Shown here one piece after another: positions 59,411 to 64,000 of a DNA stretch of 64,000 bases. The stretch's first letter is position 1; the number at the start of each line of letters is the position of its first letter. A program made the translations under genes and the position numbers. Below the pieces are notes generated by a model, which made no database searches, was not told the DNA's origin, and saw nothing but the letters and a program-made list of their open reading frames with translations. The stretch covers positions 1-64,000 of the forward strand of contig CAYTBK010000006.1 of assembly GCA_964436005.1 (NCBI GenBank), written 5' to 3'. The DNA is from JAGNHB01 sp964436005 (lineage in GTDB: Bacteria; Acidobacteriota; JAAYUB01).

Positions 59411-61498
59411 CTACGGCACCGGCGTGCGCTCCGCCGGCGTCAGGGTCTTTTCCATGGTCACCGCCTTCTCGGCGGCGTGCAGGTCCTTTTCCAGCTGGGC
59501 CGCCTCGGTTTGCAGGGTCTTGCGTTCCTTGTCGAGCAGGTCGAGCTTCCCCTCGATGACGTCCAGCTTGGCCACGTAGCGCTGGACTAGGGGCTTGGCC
59601 TCGGCCGACTCGGCCACTTCCTTGACGCCGTCCTGCAGCTTTTCCCGCTCGTTGTCCAGCTCCTGCCGTTCCCCCTCCAGGACTTCGAGCCGAAGGCGGA
59701 TGGTTTCCTGGCGGGCCTTGACCTCCACGATCCGCTCCAGTGCCCGCCGGGTGGCTTCGTCGATGTAATTCTTGGAGAGAAAGAATTTGATGTCGTCGGA
59801 AGTGACGTCGGAGATCTTGTAGACGTCCATCATGGGGCCGCTCACCGGGACCAGCAGTTCCGTCTTCTGACGGGGGGCCAGCTCAAGCCGGAAGAGGAAG
59901 GCCGCGGGGGCGACGGTGACCGGGGTGGCGGCGCCCGGGCCCAGCACCCAGCTCGTCCCTTTCCGGGGGTGGCTGACGTAGACGACGCGGGGGCGGTCGG
60001 TGGGGTTTTCCAGGGCGTAGGTCCACCGCTCGGCCCGGTTGTAGTAGACCTTGACCTCCCCTTCGAGGGCCTTGGCCAGGAACGCCGGCTCGTTGGAGTC
60101 CTTCATGGTGGAAGAGACCAGGGTGGTGGGGTCCTGGGAGAAAAAGAGGAAGATCCTGTCGTCGGGGTTGAATTTGGCCATGGCGGTCTCCCCGGCGAAG
60201 GCGTCGCCCTCGTAGACGACCACGGTGCCCCCCTCCAGCGGCACGGAGGTGGTGTTGCGCACCCGGAGCCCTGAGGCGGGATGGCCGTTGACGCCCGGGC
60301 CGGCAATGGACACCCGTTCGCCTTCCAGCGCGGCCTGGAAGACGGGGATCTGGGCGGTCTGCCGCGGCCCGATGCGCACCGGGTGGTCCATGCGGTACTC
60401 GTAGAGGTCGCCCAACTGGCCGGTGCGGGTGTTGGCGCTCACCCCGGCCTCCCCGCCGGCCACGGCGTCGCTGACGGTGGTTTCCTTCGTGTCTGCCGCC
60501 ACCGCCGGGGAGGCCGCCCGGACGCCGATGGCGGACGAAAAGTTCGAGGCGTTGGAAACCCCGTCCAGCTGGAATTCCCTTCCCCGCGACCGGGCGGGCT
60601 GGGCCCGCGAGGGCAGCGGCTGGACGGAATTGGCGGGCGAGCCGGAAACCAGGGTGACCCAGACGCTGTCCCAGGACTCGTCGGTGTGGTTTTCCACGGC
60701 GGCCCAACCCTGCAGGAACGGCTTGCCCTCCCCGTCCAGGGCCAGCCGGTAGTTGGTGCTCCAGACCGGCGCGGCGGCGATGTAGCTCACCACCAGTTCC
60801 CGGGTCCCGCTTCCCTCGGAGCTGACCACCACGGTGCGCAGGTCCTGGCTGACGTCCTTGCGCCGCAGGATGGACTTGGCCTTGGCGAATTGCCGGATGT
60901 CCGAGCGGACCCCCTCGTCCAGCACCTTCAGGGACTGGATGGCCGGGAGCTCCACCGAGGCCATCTCTCCGTCGTCCCCGGCGACGACCACCTTCTGGAC
61001 GACGCGGGTCTCCTCCTTGCTGGTCAGGGTGTTCTGCTCGACGCAGAGCAGCACGCCCGTCACCGTCCGCCCGGCGCCGACCAGCGACACCCGCGCGCCC
61101 TGGAGCTGGGCGAGGATCCCCAGCAGACCGCCGGCGGGCTCGTTCCGCCCGATGCCTTCCGGGATGGAGAGGGGCAGCCCGTTCGGGCCGGCCGTGGCCG
61201 TTTCCGCCATGTCGCGGCTCACGGCGCCGATGCGGCCCTGGCCGAGGTCGAGGACCAGCAGGGAGCGCATGACGTCCTGGACCTGGAATTCCGGGACCTG
61301 CAGACGGATCTCGGCGTTGCCCGTCACCTGGCCGCGCCGTTCGAAGTAGCCGACGCCGTTGCGGTACAGCACCACGCGGTGCATGGGGAGGGCCTGGACG
61401 GTCCAGCCCGCCGCGGGCGCCGCCGCCGGCTGGGCGGGGGTGGCGGAGCACAAGGCGGCCAGCAGGGCGATGGCGCCGGGGAGGAATGCTCTTTTCAT
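59411..61498 (-). CDS. Exported DUF4139 family protein
   Basis: A 695-residue protein with a signal peptide ending near PAQPA. The N-terminal domain LPMHRVVLYRNGVGYFERRGQVTG is the conserved start of DUF4139 proteins. The DUF4139 core spans about 215-560: LVVSYIAAAPVWSTNYRLAL, WAAVENHTDESWDSVWVTLVSGSPAN and YALENPTDRPRVVYVSHPRKG. A C-terminal coiled coil of about 110 residues (VEVKARQETIRLRLEVLEGERQELDNEREKL...) follows. Related proteins act in the envelope, some as mucoidy inhibitors; the function here is unknown. Both flanks consist of repeat mosaics. Confidence 0.85.
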   Translation of the reverse strand: MKRAFLPGAIALLAALCSATPAQPAAAPAAGWTVQALPMHRVVLYRNGVGYFERRGQVTGNAEIRLQVPEFQVQDVMRSLLVLDLGQGRIGAVSRDMAETATAGPNGLPLSIPEGIGRNEPAGGLLGILAQLQGARVSLVGAGRTVTGVLLCVEQNTLTSKEETRVVQKVVVAGDDGEMASVELPAIQSLKVLDEGVRSDIRQFAKAKSILRRKDVSQDLRTVVVSSEGSGTRELVVSYIAAAPVWSTNYRLALDGEGKPFLQGWAAVENHTDESWDSVWVTLVSGSPANSVQPLPSRAQPARSRGREFQLDGVSNASNFSSAIGVRAASPAVAADTKETTVSDAVAGGEAGVSANTRTGQLGDLYEYRMDHPVRIGPRQTAQIPVFQAALEGERVSIAGPGVNGHPASGLRVRNTTSVPLEGGTVVVYEGDAFAGETAMAKFNPDDRIFLFFSQDPTTLVSSTMKDSNEPAFLAKALEGEVKVYYNRAERWTYALENPTDRPRVVYVSHPRKGTSWVLGPGAATPVTVAPAAFLFRLELAPRQKTELLVPVSGPMMDVYKISDVTSDDIKFFLSKNYIDEATRRALERIVEVKARQETIRLRLEVLEGERQELDNEREKLQDGVKEVAESAEAKPLVQRYVAKLDVIEGKLDLLDKERKTLQTEAAQLEKDLHAAEKAVTMEKTLTPAERTPVP

Positions 61499-61568
61499 GA
61501 CGGACCTCTCTGCGGAAGGATGCGGGGATGGGCGCGGGCGCCGGACCCGTGGCGATGGAAATCGGGAA

Positions 61569-61598
61569 ACGATACCTTCTGCCGGCCTGGATTGTCAA
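61569..61598 (-). promoter_or_regulatory. Sigma-70-type promoter of the DUF4139 gene
   Basis: Minus strand TTGACA (61598-61593), 18-nt spacer, TATCGT (61574-61569). A start near 61562 gives a leader of about 60 nt. Confidence 0.6.
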
Positions 61599-61613
61599 AA
61601 CAATGTTGCGAAT

Positions 61614-61996
61614 AACGCCGGGCGTCGGGACGCGCCGCGCCTCCGGCAGGGCGCCCGTAGGCGCCGGGCGCCGCCCGGCGCACCCGCGTTCCGTGCCGTC
61701 GCGCCGAAGCCGCAGGCCAGGAGTGCGGCGCGCAGCATCGCTGCGGCCCCCGGGCCGCCGGCATCTTGCCGGCATCCGCACCAGAGAACGTCGCTTGGCC
61801 TTGGGCCGGCTGGAAGCCGGCGGTCCGCGGGTGCGCTTTCCGGCGGAAGGCGCCTCCGGCAGACTTCGTAGGCGCCTTGCGCGGCAAGGCGCACCCCCGT
61901 TCCGCGTTGTTGCGCAAGGTGAGCTGTGCGCCGGGGGGGCTGCCCGAAGGTGCGCCTTCCGGCGGAAGGCGCCTCCGGCAGACTTCGCCGGGCGCC
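61614..61996. repeat. Mosaic of GC-rich palindromic repeats, copy B
   Basis: It contains the same modules as copy A in a different order: the 72-nt unit (61755-61826) first, then palindromes GCTTTCCGGCGGAAGGCG and GTAGGCGCCTTGCGC..GCAAGGCGCAC, then the identical 44-nt unit (61939-61982). Further GGCGCC-type hairpins precede it at 61640-61690. Together with copy A it brackets the DUF4139 gene. Non-coding. Confidence 0.85.
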
Positions 61997-62084
61997 GCCC
62001 GCCCTGCCCGCCGTCTCTCACGTCCGCATTAAATATAATGAATTCAGTGAGTAATAAATTCATCAGGCGGGGTGAAAAAAGTTC

Positions 62085-62119
62085 TTGACTACGAAATATA
62101 TTTGGCCATAATGCCAAAT
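62085..62119 (+). promoter_or_regulatory. ArsR-type operator overlapping the arsR promoter
   Basis: TTGACT (62085-62090), 16-nt spacer, CATAAT (62107-62112) form a good promoter. A perfect inverted repeat, ATTTGGC (62100-62106) and GCCAAAT (62113-62119), covers the spacer end and the -10 box. A repressor bound there would block RNA polymerase, so autoregulation by the ArsR protein encoded next is expected. Confidence 0.75.
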
Positions 62120-62133
62120 TGTTGGAGGTCGCG

Positions 62134-62430
62134 ATGCCGGACAATTTCTCGTACCAGTCGAAAGCAGCCGTTCTGAAAGCCATGGCCCACCCCAGCCGCC
62201 TGATGATGATCGACGCCCTGGCCAACGGCGAACGGTGCGTCTGCGAACTGCAGAAGGTGGTGGGGGCCGACATGTCCACCGTCTCCAAGCACCTGACGGT
62301 CATGAAATCGGCCGGCCTGGTGACCGACCGGAAAGTCGGCCTGCAGGTGTTCTACCGCCTGCGCTGCCCCTGCATCCTGAAGTTTTTCGGCTGCGTGGAG
62401 GCCGTGCTCGAGGAAGACTCCCGCAAGTGA
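62134..62430 (+). CDS. ArsR/SmtB-family metal- or thiol-responsive repressor
   Basis: A 98-residue winged-helix repressor: AVLKAMAHPSRLMMIDALANGERCVCELQKVVGADMSTVSKHLTVMKSAGLVTDRKVGLQVFYRL. The CVC pair in the recognition-helix region matches the alpha-3 metal site of ArsR/CadC proteins (ELCVCDL), and the C-terminus adds CPCILKFFGC, giving several thiols for As(III)/Cd(II)/Pb(II) or redox sensing. GGAGG sits 6 nt before ATG at 62134. A terminator covers its 3' end. Confidence 0.9.
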   Translation: MPDNFSYQSKAAVLKAMAHPSRLMMIDALANGERCVCELQKVVGADMSTVSKHLTVMKSAGLVTDRKVGLQVFYRLRCPCILKFFGCVEAVLEEDSRK

Positions 62431-62444
62431 GGGGTCTTTTTTTT
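62416..62444 (+). terminator. Terminator/attenuator overlapping the end of arsR
   Basis: A 6-bp stem (62416-62421 with 62431-62436, one G-T pair) is followed by eight T (62437-62444). The arsR stop codon lies in the loop, so ribosomes reaching the end of arsR could disrupt the hairpin; the downstream genes would then be partly attenuated or need their own promoter. Confidence 0.65.
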
Positions 62445-62451
62445 CGCCTAT

Positions 62452-62464
62452 AAATTGGCAATTT
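62452..62464. promoter_or_regulatory. Second ArsR-like palindrome upstream of the redox genes
   Basis: AAATTGGCAATTT is a perfect palindrome with 6-nt arms around a central G. It shares TTGGC and the AT-rich flanks with the operator at 62100-62119, and lies in an AT-rich stretch before the AhpD-like gene where a promoter would be expected (no clear -35/-10 seen). It may be a second ArsR site. Confidence 0.45.
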
Positions 62465-62521
62465 GGGAATATAGACAATAATAACCTGATCAGGGTGTTG
62501 AACAATAAAAGGAGAAATGAC

Positions 62522-62779
62522 ATGGATGAGAAAACCAAGGAATTGATCGCCGTCGGCGTGTCGGTGGGCGTGCACTGCCAGCCGTGCCTGGAATACCACG
62601 TGAACAAGGCCCGGGAACTCGGGAACTCGGACGGGGAAATCCGGGAGGCCATCGAAGTGGGCCACCAGGTGGAAAAGGGTGCGGCGGCGGCCATCCAGAA
62701 GCTCGAGAGCAAGCTCCTGGCGCCGACCTGCCAGGCGGGCTCGTGCTGCACCACGAGCAAGGCCTCCTGCTGCTCGTAA
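62522..62779 (+). CDS. AhpD/CMD-like protein with Cys-rich tail
   Basis: An 85-residue carboxymuconolactone-decarboxylase-like protein. The active motif VHCQPCLEYHVNKARELGNSDGEIREAIEVG matches the CxxCxxxH site of AhpD-type peroxidase-reducing proteins. The C-terminus carries an extra run of five Cys (CQAGSCCTTSKASCCS), not usual in the family, which could bind metal or arsenite. AAGGAG lies 8 nt upstream of the ATG. Next in line is the mini-thioredoxin gene. Confidence 0.87.
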   Translation: MDEKTKELIAVGVSVGVHCQPCLEYHVNKARELGNSDGEIREAIEVGHQVEKGAAAAIQKLESKLLAPTCQAGSCCTTSKASCCS

Positions 62780-62894
62780 AGACGACCGGATCCGCCCGGC
62801 GGCGCCGCTGCCGGGCGGACCCTATCGGTGACGGAGGGAAAAGGCTGCTGTTCGTTTCGGCGCCCTCGATCCGCAAACCGGAAAGGAGATAAAA

Positions 62895-63140
62895 ATGGAA
62901 ATACTCGTTTTAGGAACCGGCTGCGCCAGGTGCGACACGCTGCTGGCCAACGTCCAGGCGGCGGTGGCGCTGTCGGGCGTCGCGGCGACCGTGAGGAAAA
63001 TCAGCGACATCAAGGAGATCGTGAAATTCCGGATCCTGATGACTCCGGGCCTGGTCGTCGACGGGGTCGTGAAGGCCGCCGGGCGGGTCCCGAAACCGGA
63101 AGAGATCGGCCAGTTCATCGCCGAAGCGGGAGGTCGCTGA
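62895..63140 (+). CDS. Mini-thioredoxin (redox-active disulfide protein 2 type)
   Basis: An 81-residue thioredoxin-fold protein: MEILVLGTGCARCDTLLANVQAAV with a CARC active site, and the cis-Pro loop LMTPGLVVDGVV. This small class often stands next to ArsR regulators or permeases and receives electrons from reductases or ferredoxin systems. AAAGGAG lies 8 nt before the ATG, and its stop is 1 nt before the next gene. Confidence 0.92.
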   Translation: MEILVLGTGCARCDTLLANVQAAVALSGVAATVRKISDIKEIVKFRILMTPGLVVDGVVKAAGRVPKPEEIGQFIAEAGGR

Positions 63141-63141
63141 C

Positions 63142-63519
63142 ATGGGGGAAAAACAACCGGGACTCATCATGTGCGTCTGCACGGGGAAGTGCCCTGGCTT
63201 CTCCAAGATGGACATCTGGGATTTCGTCAACCGGGTGCGCGTGGAACTGCCCGTGGCGTACGCCTTCATCCACCCGCAGCTGTGCGAGGAGGACGGCGAT
63301 CGCTTCCTGGCCGACCTGCTCCGGGCCGGGCGCCCGGTGGTCATCGCCGGCTGCGCCCCCAACATGCAGATCAAGCTGTTCCGGGACGCCTTCGCCGGGG
63401 CCGGCCTGGACGTGAAGACGGACCTGACCCCGCTGGACGTCCGGGACATGACCACCGACGAGGCTTTCCGGAAGGTTTCGGAGGCCCTGGAGAAAATCGG
63501 GGAGGCGGACCATGCCTGA
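63142..63519 (+). CDS. HdrA N-terminal-like small protein
   Basis: A 125-residue protein resembling the first domain of heterodisulfide reductase subunit A: LIMCVCTGKCPGFSKMDIWDFVNRVR (Cys-rich opening), FIHPQLCEEDGDRFLADLL (Cys in the usual position) and PVVIAGCAPNMQIKLFRDAFAGAGL (the VVxAGCxP motif). Stand-alone versions of this domain exist in anaerobes. It probably carries or binds an Fe-S cluster and works with the ferredoxin encoded next, whose ATG overlaps its 3' end by 8 nt. Confidence 0.82.
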   Translation: MGEKQPGLIMCVCTGKCPGFSKMDIWDFVNRVRVELPVAYAFIHPQLCEEDGDRFLADLLRAGRPVVIAGCAPNMQIKLFRDAFAGAGLDVKTDLTPLDVRDMTTDEAFRKVSEALEKIGEADHA

Positions 63520-63802
63520 CGACACCTTCATGGGGGTCAAGCGGGAGAAGATCCCCTGGTACCCCACCATCGACTACGACAAGTGCGACTTCTGCATGGA
63601 GTGCGACAAGTTCTGCCCGCACCGGGTGTTCGAGCGCCGGGAGGGGCCACGGAAACTGGTGGTGGCCAACCCCAACAACTGCGTCGTTTTCTGCCGGGCC
63701 TGCGCCAAGACCTGCGGGCCCGAGGCCCTGTCCTTCCCCGTGAAGGCGGAGACCATCGCCCGCATCAAGAAAATCCGCGAGGAAGAAGAGGAGGAGGCAT
63801 GA
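63512..63802 (+). CDS. 4Fe-4S ferredoxin
   Basis: A 96-residue protein with two cluster motifs: CDFCMECDKFCPHRVF and, after VVANPNN, CVVFCRACAKTCGPEAL (the first Cys is separated by three residues, and CP is CG). An acidic C-terminus (EEEEEA) follows. The dual-cluster ferredoxin probably donates electrons to or from the HdrA-like protein. The start (ATG 63512) overlaps the previous gene by 8 nt, and the stop overlaps the next (ATGA). Confidence 0.87.
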   Translation: MPDDTFMGVKREKIPWYPTIDYDKCDFCMECDKFCPHRVFERREGPRKLVVANPNNCVVFCRACAKTCGPEALSFPVKAETIARIKKIREEEEEEA

Positions 63803-64000
63803 AGCCGGCCATCCTGCCCTGCAACGGTCTGGACAAGCCCCTGGGGCCGCTCGCGCGCGAGCTCGCCCTGGCCCTGGCGGCGGAGACGGGCGGCGAGCTC
63901 GTCTGCCCGGTCCTGCTCAACCAAGCCCCCGACCGGTACCGGGAAATCCTGGCCGCCTCGCCGCTGACCGTGGTGGACGGCTGCGCCACCCGCTGCGCTT
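63799..64000 (+). CDS. DGC-domain putative zinc-binding protein (5' part)
   Basis: The first 67 codons are present; the gene leaves the window. MKPAILPCNGLDKPLGPLARELALALAAETGGELVCPVLLN and TVVDGCATRCA match the putative zinc-binding (DGC) family, whose DGC and further Cys residues bind metal. The DGC motif is followed by ATRC as in relatives. Its ATG overlaps the ferredoxin stop (ATGA) with GGAGG directly upstream. Fifth structural gene of the ArsR-linked operon. Confidence 0.8.
   Translation, partial: MKPAILPCNGLDKPLGPLARELALALAAETGGELVCPVLLNQAPDRYREILAASPLTVVDGCATRCA

Overview
The window is GC-rich DNA (protein-coding throughout, third positions mostly G or C) from a Gram-negative, probably anaerobic bacterium. 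Signal peptides, beta-barrel and OmpA proteins and lipoproteins show an outer membrane. A tungsten/molybdenum aldehyde:ferredoxin oxidoreductase, a polyferredoxin and a HdrA-like operon suggest anaerobic, ferredoxin-based redox chemistry. Two sigma-54 activators and mosaic GC-rich palindromic repeats would fit an Acidobacteriota (Holophagae-like) or deltaproteobacterial lineage, but no marker here settles the taxonomy. Most gene junctions are 4-nt ATGA/GTGA overlaps.

Region 1 (1-14.6 kb): after a partial GAF-type methionine sulfoxide reductase and a block of GGGTGTCCA repeats comes a minus-strand operon. It has a good promoter at 10.37-10.40 kb and a terminator at 0.58-0.62 kb. It encodes several GT2/GT4 glycosyltransferases, a possible 36-residue peptide, a very unusual PqqD-like/GT2/ABC-ATPase fusion and an ABC-2 permease. 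Upstream lies a second minus-strand set of two ATPase/permease ABC-2 pairs (10.46-13.94 kb). A second cluster of GGGTGTCCA repeats (14.2-14.5 kb) closes the segment, which may be an imported module.

Region 2 (14.6-40 kb): a secreted NTF2/LamG-like protein and a CocE-type hydrolase precede a GAF-PAS-PAS sigma-54 activator. Downstream, a long plus-strand array (21.25-37.04 kb) encodes an ABM-domain protein, a Tyr/Gly-rich secreted protein, a metallo-beta-lactamase fold enzyme, DUF202, a lipoprotein, a DUF481 barrel, DUF2252, an MscS channel, a MetA-type barrel, a GH63-type glucosidase and an OmpA protein. This looks like an envelope or osmotic stress regulon. The ABM gene has a -24/-12 promoter. 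A paralogous ABM gene at 39.0 kb and a divergent barrel gene have matching promoters around a shared inverted repeat.

Region 3 (40-58.9 kb): housekeeping and accessory genes. These are a discoidin-like secreted protein, tRNA-Leu(CAA), an NTF2/zinc-ribbon protein, the AOR plus four-cluster ferredoxin operon, GNAT and PilZ genes, a Lys-rich miniprotein, RNase III, a TPR protein, a GT2-methyltransferase fusion, a YdcF protein, a Spy/CpxP-like protein, a large secreted protein, a histidine kinase/sigma-54 response regulator pair and an orphan MlaF-like ATPase.

Region 4 (58.9-64 kb): a DUF4139 protein is bracketed on both sides by related palindromic repeat mosaics. Then comes an ArsR-controlled operon of small thiol and Fe-S proteins (AhpD-like, mini-thioredoxin, HdrA-N-like, ferredoxin, DGC-type zinc-binding protein) that runs off the window.
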